From contig JAIOOU010000007.1 of assembly GCA_021414245.1 (NCBI GenBank), forward strand, positions 339,633-403,632: a stretch of DNA of 64,000 nucleotides, given 5' to 3'. The DNA is from Chloroflexota bacterium (lineage in GTDB: Bacteria > Chloroflexota > Anaerolineae > Anaerolineales > Villigracilaceae). A program made the translations under genes and the position numbers. The number at the start of each line of letters is the position of its first letter. Position 1 is the stretch's first letter. This document shows positions 32,296 to 40,694 of the stretch, piece by piece. The notes beneath the pieces are model-generated. The model was not told where the DNA came from, did not search any database, and worked only from the letters and a program-made list of their open reading frames with translations.

Positions 32296-35200
32296 TTATT
32301 CCAGATTGACCGGGTTGGATGAAGTCCCGGGAATCACTTTTTCGAATAATAGAACCATTTGAGGATCGAAGAGAACCCCGGACTGCTTGCGCAGGTATTC
32401 AATGGCGGCCGACATGGAAACCTTTTTTCTGTAAGGGCGGTCGCTGGTAAGGGCATCAAAGGCATCCACCACTGCGAAAATGCGGGCAAGCACCGGGATG
32501 TTTTCGCCGCTTAATCCATCCGGATATCCGGTCCCATCCCACCTTTCCTGATGATGACGAATGAGGGGGATTGTATCTTCGAGAAATGGGATACCGGATA
32601 CGATCTTTGCTCCAATGTTCGGGTGCAGACGCATGACCTTCCATTCTTCCTCGCTCAAGGGTCCCGGTTTAAGCAGAATTGTATCGCTAATTCCGATTTT
32701 TCCAATGTCGTGTAGCAAAGATCCGCGCTCCAGTATCTTTAGTTGCGCTTGTGAATACCCAAGGGTCTCACCCAGTCTGGCCACAAGGTGACTGACCCTC
32801 AAACTGTGACCTTCCGTTTCGCGATCCCGCGCATCCAGTGCAGACATCAATGCCGCCAGGGTTTGATCGTAGGTTTCCTCCAATTTTTCATAGGCTGCCC
32901 TGATTTCGGCTGCCTGCCTGCGCGATTCGACCAACAGAAGTGAGCGTTCCAATGCGATGGCTGCCTGGTTTACCAGCGCCAGGAGGTCGCCTGGATTATG
33001 ACTTTGATCTTCGGGCACATCCATCCAGATGGCCCCGTACTTCTGCACCGGTGTTTGTATTGGCAGGCAGGTTCGTGTAATTGATTGCCCCAAGGATATA
33101 TGAATAAGCTGCCCGGAGGAGAACGTTTCATTGATCAGGTCCATCGGAGGCTTGTTCCGATGACCGTTCCCGTTGGAATCGATTTCCACCTGTGCGGTAA
33201 TTTTCCCTTCGCGATCAAGCAAAATGATCCCGGTCGAAACGCTTTTTGTGAGCTTATGGGCGGTTTGGGCGATATCAGAAGCGGCATCTTCCAAATTCTC
33301 TGCCTGGATGATCTGGTTGCTCAATCGATACAGCAGGGAAGTGATCCTTAAGGATGTGCGAAGTTCCTGTTGCAGCCAGGTGCTTTCAAAGGCCCCGGCG
33401 GCCTGGATGGAAAGCAGTTCGGCGAGTGATTCGTCGTTTTCCGTAAAGAAAACCTCGTTTTGTTTTCCGAAGGCCAGGATGGCCCCGATGTTCATCCGAT
33501 GCCAGCGGATCGGGATGACCATCATGCTTCGCAGCCCTGAATGATCCAAATTTAAATGTGAAGTGGCGGCATATTTTCTGATATCGCGAACACGGAATGG
33601 CTGGGCTGCATTAAACGCCATCTTGATCAATGCTTCAGAGTTTAGGGAGTTTCCCAGGGATTCCAGCAGGCCGGGCGCGTCGCCTGAAGAGGAACTTTGT
33701 GCGAAATTTCTTTCCTGTCCAAGCTGGATGCGAACATAGGTGAAACGGGCTTGAAGGATATCCCTGGCAATGGATGCCACTTCATTTGCGGTTGACTCCG
33801 GTTCCACCATGGAGGAAAGCTGGCTGCCTGTTTGAACGAGATCCATCAAGTGCCGATGATAGCCCGAACGCTCCCAGGCCCGGGTAAGTTCGGAAGTGAC
33901 CATTTCCGCCAGGTTGATGTCAATGCTGCCAAATGCGCCCGGATTTTCGCTGTTGAGCACGAGGGTTCCGGTGGCGTGCCCATTAAAGATCAGGGGAACG
34001 ATCACAGCCGATTGATTTTTCTCGTTCTCAAAGCGGATGTAATCCGCGTCCCTGCTGATGTCGTTGATGATCTGGGTTTTTCTCTGACGGATTGCCCGGC
34101 CGATCGCTCCGTCCGTAATACTTTGACGATAACCTGACGGGATCAGGCTGGTCTGCGGCCCGGCCGAGGCCAGGAGCATGAATTCCTTTTGATCCGAATC
34201 ATAAACATACAGACTTGCTAGGGAGCAATTCAAGGCCCGCTCAAGGGTGTTCACGGCCAGTTGGGCAGCGACCGGCTGGTCCAGTTGATTCTCAAGCTGC
34301 TGGCTTAATTCCATGAAGTACACAAGCTGGGAGTTGCGCCTTTTTTCATTCTTTAATTGCCGCCCCAGCATCTCGATTTGATCCGCCTGCGCAGCCAGCC
34401 GCAGATGGATGGATTCGCGCGTAAGGGAAAACGGTCTCAGGTAACGGGCCAGTCTTTTTTTCCAGAGATTCAGGCCTGGCGTTTTTCCTTCCTGTTCTTC
34501 TTCTTCGACGTTCTCAAATTCATCCATCAGACCATGGATGGTCATAATGATCGTGGACACCTGGTAATAGATCACCAGGGAGATTAATACAAAAAACAAA
34601 AAAGCCGCCTGGCGTGTGGTGGCCCGGGTGGCCGCATCCCCGACGGAGGATTTGTCAATGACCAGGAGCAGGCCGCTTATAAAAATCAACTGCGTAACTT
34701 CGAGAGTTGCGGCGGTCAGGATCACCCTGTGACCGAGGATATCCCCTTCCGGCAGCTTTAATCTGTGCCAGGGTAAGGTGGCGCCAAGCAGGATCACAAT
34801 GCTAATAAATGCCGGGGATACAAGATGGGCTGGGGTGGCTGCAGGAATGAAAACAATACACCAGGCTATCCAGGGCAGGGCGGGTGTGCGGTTAAGAAAT
34901 TTTGATTGCTTTGAATTGGGGAAAATAAGGGCATATCCTGCCAGTGCGGCAGTCACCGCAAACAGGGTCAAGAGGGGGGTCTTATAAGGAAGAATGGCGG
35001 CGGGTAAACTTCCTTCGCTTGCGATGGCGAGATAAATCCCGCCAATCAGATTTACCATTGAAATGGCCAGTTTCAACAGGTCGAATTTAATAAATTGGTG
35101 GCCAGTCGGGATGAGGCGGGCCACTTGCATGACCAATGCAAAAAAAATGATCATGCCTTCCATGAAATAATTTGAATTCAGGTAGAGCAGGCTGAATGCA

Positions 35201-35463
35201 AGCAGGAGCAGGGTCGAAACCCACCCAAGTGGATCGGCACGTTTTTCATCGGCTGTCAGTACCATTCGAGCCTGTATTACGAGGGATACTGCGAACGAAA
35301 CCATGCCCAGGCTGATCATCATCCAGGCCGGCAGGACCGTTCCAAGGATGTTTAACTGAACAGGAACCAGCAGCAGACTTGCGCCGGTCAATCCAAGGAT
35401 CCCGGATGATAGTGCGTCCAGATCGTTGTCCGGTGGGTTTTTCATTGTCAATGAGGATAGCAT
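32296..35463 (-). CDS. Membrane multi-GAF HD-GYP phosphodiesterase
   Basis: A 1055-residue protein. The first third has about nine or ten membrane helices and a coiled, acidic linker (FENVEEEEQEG). Three GAF domains follow (about 400-530, 545-700, 715-860). The C-terminal HD-GYP domain has GHSLRVSHLVARLG, HDIGKIGISD and HHQERWDGTGYPDGLSG, so all metal and c-di-GMP contacts look intact. It should degrade c-di-GMP in response to a membrane or small-molecule signal. The listed start is the farthest upstream ATG; ATG 35445 is possible. It is followed after three bases by a diguanylate cyclase gene. Confidence 0.9.
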   Translation of the reverse strand: MLSSLTMKNPPDNDLDALSSGILGLTGASLLLVPVQLNILGTVLPAWMMISLGMVSFAVSLVIQARMVLTADEKRADPLGWVSTLLLLAFSLLYLNSNYFMEGMIIFFALVMQVARLIPTGHQFIKFDLLKLAISMVNLIGGIYLAIASEGSLPAAILPYKTPLLTLFAVTAALAGYALIFPNSKQSKFLNRTPALPWIAWCIVFIPAATPAHLVSPAFISIVILLGATLPWHRLKLPEGDILGHRVILTAATLEVTQLIFISGLLLVIDKSSVGDAATRATTRQAAFLFFVLISLVIYYQVSTIIMTIHGLMDEFENVEEEEQEGKTPGLNLWKKRLARYLRPFSLTRESIHLRLAAQADQIEMLGRQLKNEKRRNSQLVYFMELSQQLENQLDQPVAAQLAVNTLERALNCSLASLYVYDSDQKEFMLLASAGPQTSLIPSGYRQSITDGAIGRAIRQRKTQIINDISRDADYIRFENEKNQSAVIVPLIFNGHATGTLVLNSENPGAFGSIDINLAEMVTSELTRAWERSGYHRHLMDLVQTGSQLSSMVEPESTANEVASIARDILQARFTYVRIQLGQERNFAQSSSSGDAPGLLESLGNSLNSEALIKMAFNAAQPFRVRDIRKYAATSHLNLDHSGLRSMMVIPIRWHRMNIGAILAFGKQNEVFFTENDESLAELLSIQAAGAFESTWLQQELRTSLRITSLLYRLSNQIIQAENLEDAASDIAQTAHKLTKSVSTGIILLDREGKITAQVEIDSNGNGHRNKPPMDLINETFSSGQLIHISLGQSITRTCLPIQTPVQKYGAIWMDVPEDQSHNPGDLLALVNQAAIALERSLLLVESRRQAAEIRAAYEKLEETYDQTLAALMSALDARDRETEGHSLRVSHLVARLGETLGYSQAQLKILERGSLLHDIGKIGISDTILLKPGPLSEEEWKVMRLHPNIGAKIVSGIPFLEDTIPLIRHHQERWDGTGYPDGLSGENIPVLARIFAVVDAFDALTSDRPYRKKVSMSAAIEYLRKQSGVLFDPQMVLLFEKVIPGTSSNPVNLE

Positions 35464-35509
35464 AAGAAGTAATTTTTATCTACCTTTGAAAAGGGGCAAT
35501 TGTGATTTC

Positions 35510-35518
35510 TGATATAAT
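35510..35518 (+). promoter_or_regulatory. Extended -10 promoter of punA
   Basis: TGATATAAT, 45 bases before the start codon of the purine phosphorylase gene. No clear -35. Confidence 0.6.
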
Positions 35519-35563
35519 CTTCAAGCACAGGTAAATTTACAAAAAGTGATAAAGGTATGGTAA

Positions 35564-36400
35564 ATGCAGAATTTTATTACCCTTGCTCAAATTGACGAAG
35601 TGGTTCAGGTGATCAGGAGACAGGTTTCCATTCAGCCTGTTGTGGGGATCATTCTCGGCTCGGGGCTTAACGATCTGGCTGATTCTGTCCAAAAGGCGGT
35701 CCGTATTTCCTACAGCGACCTGCCTGATTTTCCGGTATCCACTGTGCACGGACATGCAGGCCGTTTTGTGATCGGCGAGTTGGAGGGGAAACCTGTCCTG
35801 CTGATGCAGGGACGGATTCACTATTATGAAGGTTACACCATGGGGCAGGTGACCCTGCCCGTGAGAGTCATGCAGCGATTGGGTATCCCAAACCTGATCG
35901 TGACGAATGCAGCAGGCGGCGTGCACCCGGATTTTCAACCCGGTGATGTCATGCTCATCACAGATCAATTGAATTTAATGGGGATGTCCGGGTTGAATCC
36001 CCTCATGGGCCCCAACCTGGATGAAATTGGCACGCGTTTTCCCGATATGAGCCAGCCTTATGATCGTTCCTATTGCGACCTTGCCCGAAAAGCTGCCGGG
36101 GATAACAAGATCACCCTCCGCGAAGGTGTATACGCGGGCCTAAGCGGTCCCTCCTTTGAATCCCCTGCAGATCTTCGATTCCTGCGTTTGGCGGGCGCTG
36201 ATGCGGTTGGCATGTCAACTGTCCCTGAAGTGATCATTGCACGCCATGGCAACATGCGCGTCCTTGGACTGTCAGGCATCAGTAACAAGGCCAACCTGGA
36301 CGGATCCACGATTACCACGCACGAGGAAGTTATTGAAGCAGGCAAGGTGATTACACCCAAGGTCGAGAAGATCGTTCGCGGTGTCTTAAACGGGCTGTAA
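35564..36400 (+). CDS. punA: Purine nucleoside phosphorylase (class I, trimeric type)
   Basis: A 278-residue phosphorylase that splits purine nucleosides with phosphate. Phosphate-site motifs are GIILGSGLNDLADS, TVHGHAGRFVIG and NAAGGVHPDFQPGDVMLITD; the purine site is in GVYAGLSGPSFESPAD and GMSTVPEVIIARH, and GISNKANLDG closes the pocket. The Asn in LSGISNKA is the base for guanine/hypoxanthine type enzymes. A spaced AAAGG precedes ATG. It starts a run of plus-strand genes and is divergent from the HD-GYP gene. Confidence 0.93.
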   Translation: MQNFITLAQIDEVVQVIRRQVSIQPVVGIILGSGLNDLADSVQKAVRISYSDLPDFPVSTVHGHAGRFVIGELEGKPVLLMQGRIHYYEGYTMGQVTLPVRVMQRLGIPNLIVTNAAGGVHPDFQPGDVMLITDQLNLMGMSGLNPLMGPNLDEIGTRFPDMSQPYDRSYCDLARKAAGDNKITLREGVYAGLSGPSFESPADLRFLRLAGADAVGMSTVPEVIIARHGNMRVLGLSGISNKANLDGSTITTHEEVIEAGKVITPKVEKIVRGVLNGL

Positions 36401-36412
36401 TAAAGTTAAGAA

Positions 36413-37093
36413 ATGGCAGAATTTTATAAATTCCTCATCTCTTATGAGGTGTTGATCTACATTGTGCTCGCAATTGGCGGCCTGTTCTCCTTTCGCTGGC
36501 TTTTGAATTCATGGCGTGAATGGCAGACGGCTGTATACAGTCTCGAGCGCCAATTTTCCTCCCGGCGTCTCGGTCAGTCCGCCTCCATATCCACTTTGAT
36601 TGTGGTGGTATTTTGTTTTGTATTTTCGATGAGAAGCTTTGTCATCCCCATGCTGCCTGCTTCCGTGTTCATAGCAACACCGACTTTTGATTTTATTTCG
36701 ACTCCCACCGGCACCCTCTCCGCGGAAATGATGACACAATTTGCGAATCTGCCCGCTCAGACCGCTGCCGCCAATACGACCGGGTGTACACCGGGCCAGA
36801 TCGCTTTTAACTCGCCGGAACCGGGCGAGGAGATCAAAGGCACGATTGAAATTACAGGCACGGTCAACATACAAAATTTCGGGTTTTATAAATACGAAGT
36901 GGCCACTCAGGGAAGTGACACCTGGGCGACTATTGTTGCGGGTCGCACCATTGTCAACAACGGCTCCCTAGGCCGCTGGGATACCACTGCCCTGACTCCC
37001 GGCGATTACCAATTGCGTCTGGTGGTCACGGACAATCAGGGGGTTGCCCTGCCGCCCTGTGTTGTGCCTGTTCGCGTCGTTCCATTACAATAA
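36413..37093 (+). CDS. Membrane protein with extracellular Ig-like domain, unknown function
   Basis: A 226-residue protein with two membrane helices (about residues 13-30 and 58-78), a Thr/Pro-rich linker and a C-terminal beta domain: CTPGQIAFNSPEPGEEIKG and TALTPGDYQLRLVVTDNQG, typical of Ig-like modules that end in a short PVRVVPLQ. Two cysteines (in GCTPG and PPCVV) could form a disulfide. It is probably anchored with the Ig domain outside. It follows punA by 12 bases and precedes a GNAT gene by 15. I do not recognise the family. Confidence 0.7.
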   Translation: MAEFYKFLISYEVLIYIVLAIGGLFSFRWLLNSWREWQTAVYSLERQFSSRRLGQSASISTLIVVVFCFVFSMRSFVIPMLPASVFIATPTFDFISTPTGTLSAEMMTQFANLPAQTAAANTTGCTPGQIAFNSPEPGEEIKGTIEITGTVNIQNFGFYKYEVATQGSDTWATIVAGRTIVNNGSLGRWDTTALTPGDYQLRLVVTDNQGVALPPCVVPVRVVPLQ

Positions 37094-37108
37094 TCATCTG
37101 GAATCATT

Positions 37109-37648
37109 ATGCCTGAAATACAACTTCGTCCCACTGTAGCAAGCGATCTTTCCCGTCTGATGGGTTTTGATCACTCCGTCACCAGCGAATCAGTCTGGCA
37201 GTTGGAGTTGCGCAGGGATGCCGGGCAGGTTTCCGCGGTGTTCCGTGAGGTCCGGCTGCCACGTTCCATCAATGTGTCTTATCCACATAACCCCTTTGCC
37301 CTGGCGGATGACTGGGTCAGACGATCCATGATGTATACGGCCTATATCGGCCAGGATCCGGCAGGATATATCAGCCTGCTTGAGCGTGGCTCGGATTCGG
37401 TCGTATGGGTAACCGACCTCGTGGTTAACGAAGTGAACCGGCGCAAAGGCGTGGGCAGCACTTTATTAACCGCGGCTCAGGACTGGGCGATCGCAAGATC
37501 TCACCGGCGATTGATCCTTGAAATGCCCTCCAAAAACCTGCCGGCCATTCGGATCGCGCAAAAATTCGGCTATGAGTTCTGCGGGTATAATGACCATTAT
37601 TACTTAAATCAGGATGTCGCTTTATTCTTTGCCAAGGCATTAAAGTAG
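37109..37648 (+). CDS. GNAT-family N-acetyltransferase
   Basis: A 179-residue acetyltransferase. The N-terminal segment IQLRPTVASDLSRLMGF and the acetyl-CoA loop NRRKGVGSTLLTAAQDWA are conserved; VVWVTDLVVNEVNRR is the preceding strand and NLPAIRIAQKFGYEFCGYNDHYYLNQD the C-terminal half. The substrate is unknown; the pattern is close to RimI/ribosomal-type and YhbS-like enzymes. It sits 15 bases after the Ig-like membrane gene and 54 bases before the 7TM gene. Confidence 0.87.
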   Translation: MPEIQLRPTVASDLSRLMGFDHSVTSESVWQLELRRDAGQVSAVFREVRLPRSINVSYPHNPFALADDWVRRSMMYTAYIGQDPAGYISLLERGSDSVVWVTDLVVNEVNRRKGVGSTLLTAAQDWAIARSHRRLILEMPSKNLPAIRIAQKFGYEFCGYNDHYYLNQDVALFFAKALK

Positions 37649-37702
37649 GACCGGCGCCGGCTCTGGCCGCATTGCCGTTAAATTTTTACCGGAAGGATTT
37701 TT

Positions 37703-39613
37703 ATGAGTAACGGTTGGATGGATACGTTGTTGGCGGGGATACAAACGCTCAACCAGATCCTGACCGCGGGCATCGCGATTACGGCCTTTTCGCTTTTCCT
37801 GTACGCGCTTTCATTTAATTTGCGTGACAGGGTGGCCCGTTCGTTTGCGATCATTTTGCTGTGTGTTGTCATTGTGTTCACTGCAGAAGCATTACAGGAC
37901 AAATCGATCACGATCAAAACGACCGATCTGTTGCTGCGATTGCAGTGGTTTGGAATCGTATTTCTCCCCGCCGCCTATTTGCATTTATCCGATGCCCTGC
38001 TTGTGACCGCCGGCCGGCCCTCCCGGGGCCGCAGGCGCTTTGCTGTGCGTGGGATGTATGGCGTCTCGGGGTTGTTCCTGACCCTGCTTGCCTTTGGATA
38101 TTTACTTGGCCCGATCGTACCGGACGGCAAACCCGCCCCCCATTTGATGCGCACCATGTGGACCGAGGTGTTCACAATCTTTTATGTTGCGGCCATGGTG
38201 TGGGCCGGTATTAATTTTGCCCGTGCCTACCGCCTGATGCTGACTCGTTCGGGCCGGCGCCGCATGTTGTATCTAATGGCTGGCGCCACGGCCCCCGCCC
38301 TTGGCTCCTACCCTTATCTCTTATTCGGATACAGCCTTGCCGCCCAGCACCCCTTTTTCTTCTGGAGTGTGGCTACAGCGATCAACGTCCTGGTTGGCGC
38401 GCTGGTCATTATCATGGCCTATGCAGTTGCCTTCTTTGGCGTTTCCTGGCCTGACCGGGTCATTAAGAGCCGCTTGTTCAAATGGATCATGCGCGGGCCG
38501 GTGACCGCGTCTGTGGCTCTGGCCTTAATGACTGTTGTCCGCCGCGGTGGAGAATTCCTGGGTTCGCCCTATACCGCTTTTGTCCCTTTCATTGTGGTTG
38601 CGAGCATCCTCCTGATGGAACACTCGATCACATTTGCCGCCCCACTATGGGAGCGCTGGTTGTTCTTTGGACGTGATCGCAATGAACTGCAATTGCTTCA
38701 AAATATTGAAGAACGGCTGCTGACCCAAAGCGATCTTCAGCAATTTCTTGAGGCCATCCTGGCGGCCGTTCGCGATCATTTGCAATCCCCGTCTGCTTTT
38801 GTGGCGGCATTGGATGATGAAACGCTTTCCCCCATCGTCGTGGCCGGAAATCGCGGCATGTTGGATCAGGATGGTTTGACGGAGGCTCTTGAAAAGGTGA
38901 ACGGCGATACGAGGCGGGAGTTCCAATGGGGAAATTTCTGGGTGCTGCCTTTACATCAACGCAAACGCGCAGATATGGACCAGGATGAATTGCCTCCCCT
39001 GTTGGGTTTGCTGGGTGTGGCGCGTCTGGAAAAACATCTGATGGAGCCGGAACAGCGGGATGCGTTGTGGTTGCTTGCGGACAGGGCGGCACTTGCCCTC
39101 GAAGATCGGCAACTTCAACAGCGTGTATTCCGTTCCCTAGCCGATCTGCAGCCCCAGGTGGAAATGATCCAGCGCATGCGCGCGGCCGGCCGGTACGACA
39201 CAACGGTCAGCCTGCTGGCGGAGCCTTTGCCACAGGAGGCGGATCTGGCGAACTGGGTCAAGGATGCGCTGACTCATTATTGGGGCGGCCCCAAGCTGAC
39301 CAATAACCCATTGATTAATTTACAAGTCGTGCGTGATCTTGCGGAAAAGGATGACGGGAATGTTTCCAACGCAGTACGTTCTTTGCTGCGTAAAGCCGTG
39401 GATCAGGTGAAACCGCGCGGAGATCGAAAATTCACCACGGAATGGATTCTGTTCAATATTCTGGAAATGAAATTTATCGAAGGCCGCAAGGTGCGGGATG
39501 TGGCTTCGAGATTGGCCATGTCTGAAGCGGACCTGTATCGCAAGCAGCGGGTTGCGGTGGAGGCTGTCGCCAAGGCGATCCTTGACATGGAAGTCAACCT
39601 TAAGGAATCCTAG
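37703..39613 (+). CDS. Seven-helix membrane sensor with GAF-like region and C-terminal helix-turn-helix
   Basis: A 636-residue protein. Residues about 10-310 contain seven or eight membrane helices in the manner of histidine kinase 7TM sensor modules. The soluble part begins at ERWLFFGRDRNELQLLQNIEERLLTQ and forms a GAF-like domain (about 340-480). No kinase H-box or ATP motif is visible. Instead the last 80 residues read TTEWILFNILEMKFIEGRKVRDVASRLAMSEADLYRKQRVAVEAVA, resembling an HTH of the type seen at the end of sigma factors. Function is unknown; a membrane-bound transcription regulator is one possibility. GGAAGGA precedes ATG. Confidence 0.7.
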   Translation: MSNGWMDTLLAGIQTLNQILTAGIAITAFSLFLYALSFNLRDRVARSFAIILLCVVIVFTAEALQDKSITIKTTDLLLRLQWFGIVFLPAAYLHLSDALLVTAGRPSRGRRRFAVRGMYGVSGLFLTLLAFGYLLGPIVPDGKPAPHLMRTMWTEVFTIFYVAAMVWAGINFARAYRLMLTRSGRRRMLYLMAGATAPALGSYPYLLFGYSLAAQHPFFFWSVATAINVLVGALVIIMAYAVAFFGVSWPDRVIKSRLFKWIMRGPVTASVALALMTVVRRGGEFLGSPYTAFVPFIVVASILLMEHSITFAAPLWERWLFFGRDRNELQLLQNIEERLLTQSDLQQFLEAILAAVRDHLQSPSAFVAALDDETLSPIVVAGNRGMLDQDGLTEALEKVNGDTRREFQWGNFWVLPLHQRKRADMDQDELPPLLGLLGVARLEKHLMEPEQRDALWLLADRAALALEDRQLQQRVFRSLADLQPQVEMIQRMRAAGRYDTTVSLLAEPLPQEADLANWVKDALTHYWGGPKLTNNPLINLQVVRDLAEKDDGNVSNAVRSLLRKAVDQVKPRGDRKFTTEWILFNILEMKFIEGRKVRDVASRLAMSEADLYRKQRVAVEAVAKAILDMEVNLKES

Positions 39614-39699
39614 TGATCGGGTGATTGATGCGTGCTTCCCGGTCCATCTCCGGGAAGACTGTCGCTTAAATTTTTATAGAGTATGGGAAGGAGGTCGGG

Positions 39700-40689
39700 A
39701 TGATTGACCAAAAAGGCAAGCAGGAAAATCCGATGCCCGCCATCGACGAGGGCTGGTGGTCATCGGTGCTGGCGGAGGAGAATCGCTATTCGGCTCACTC
39801 CCCGGTTCGTAATGCGGGGGGCAGGCCTGAGGTCCGTGGTGGGGCGCAGCCTGCAGCTCGACATGCCGGGGTGGAGGAACCTGTTGAAAAGAAACATATT
39901 GCCAATTGGGAACAGGTCAAGGATCTGTACCTGCGGGACGAGATCGTCGATCTGACGGTCACCGGGCACAATCGCGGTGGTCTGCTTGTGGAGGGGGAGG
40001 GTCTGTACGGGTTTGTCCCATTCTCGCATTTACTTGACCTGGCCGGCAAGACCGAGAATATTGACCGGGACCATGACCTTGAAACCTATGTCGGCCGCTC
40101 GCTGAAATTAAAAGTCATCGAATGCGTTCCGGAAGATGGACGGGTGGTTTTCTCCGAACGGGCGGCGCAGTCGCAATCGGGCACGCGTGCGGAACTCTTC
40201 CATTCGCTTCAGCCCGGTCAGCACACGCAAGGTGTTGTGACCAACGTAACGGATTTCGGTGTTTTCGTTGACCTTGGCGGGGTGGAGGGACTGATCCATA
40301 TCTCCGAGCTATCCTGGGGACGCGTATCCCACCCGGCTCAAATCGTAAAAGTGGGCAGCACCATCGAAGTGCAGGTCCTTGATCTCGCTCCTGAACGTTG
40401 CCGGGTTGCATTAAGCCTGAAACGCCTGCTTCAGAACCCGTGGCAGAATGCGCCTGTTGAATTTCCGGAGGGATCCATTCAGCCCGCAACCGTCACCAGC
40501 GTACTTTCCTATGGTGCCTTCGCAAAGTTGGACGCCGGCGTGGAAGGGCTCATCCATTCCAGTGAGATCCCGGATGTCGAGAGCAGGCCTATCAAGGAAA
40601 TCCTGGTGGAAGGTCAGCGCATTCAAGTCAGAATCCTTCATCTGGATGTTGCTCATCAACGCATGGGTCTAAGCATGAGGCTTGAATAA
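39700..40689 (+). CDS. S1-domain RNA-binding protein
   Basis: A 329-residue protein with three S1/OB-fold domains: about 85-155 (VDLTVTGHNRGGLLVEGEGLYGFVPFSHL), 170-240 (TQGVVTNVTDFGVFVDLGGVEGLIHISEL) and 255-325 (ATVTSVLSYGAFAKLDAGVEGLIHSSEI). The middle and last domains have the canonical G-F/A-F-V pattern. It is shorter than ribosomal protein S1 and resembles the S1-like proteins of this group of bacteria. The first 70 residues are probably disordered. AGGAGGT lies upstream. It is five bases from ftsK. Confidence 0.87.
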   Translation: MIDQKGKQENPMPAIDEGWWSSVLAEENRYSAHSPVRNAGGRPEVRGGAQPAARHAGVEEPVEKKHIANWEQVKDLYLRDEIVDLTVTGHNRGGLLVEGEGLYGFVPFSHLLDLAGKTENIDRDHDLETYVGRSLKLKVIECVPEDGRVVFSERAAQSQSGTRAELFHSLQPGQHTQGVVTNVTDFGVFVDLGGVEGLIHISELSWGRVSHPAQIVKVGSTIEVQVLDLAPERCRVALSLKRLLQNPWQNAPVEFPEGSIQPATVTSVLSYGAFAKLDAGVEGLIHSSEIPDVESRPIKEILVEGQRIQVRILHLDVAHQRMGLSMRLE

Positions 40690-40694
40690 CTAAC

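Noticed and set aside
39635..39657. Terminator between the 7TM sensor gene and the S1-protein gene
   Set aside because: CTTCCCGG/CCGGGAAG is a good stem but no T-tract follows, so it may only be a structured spacer.
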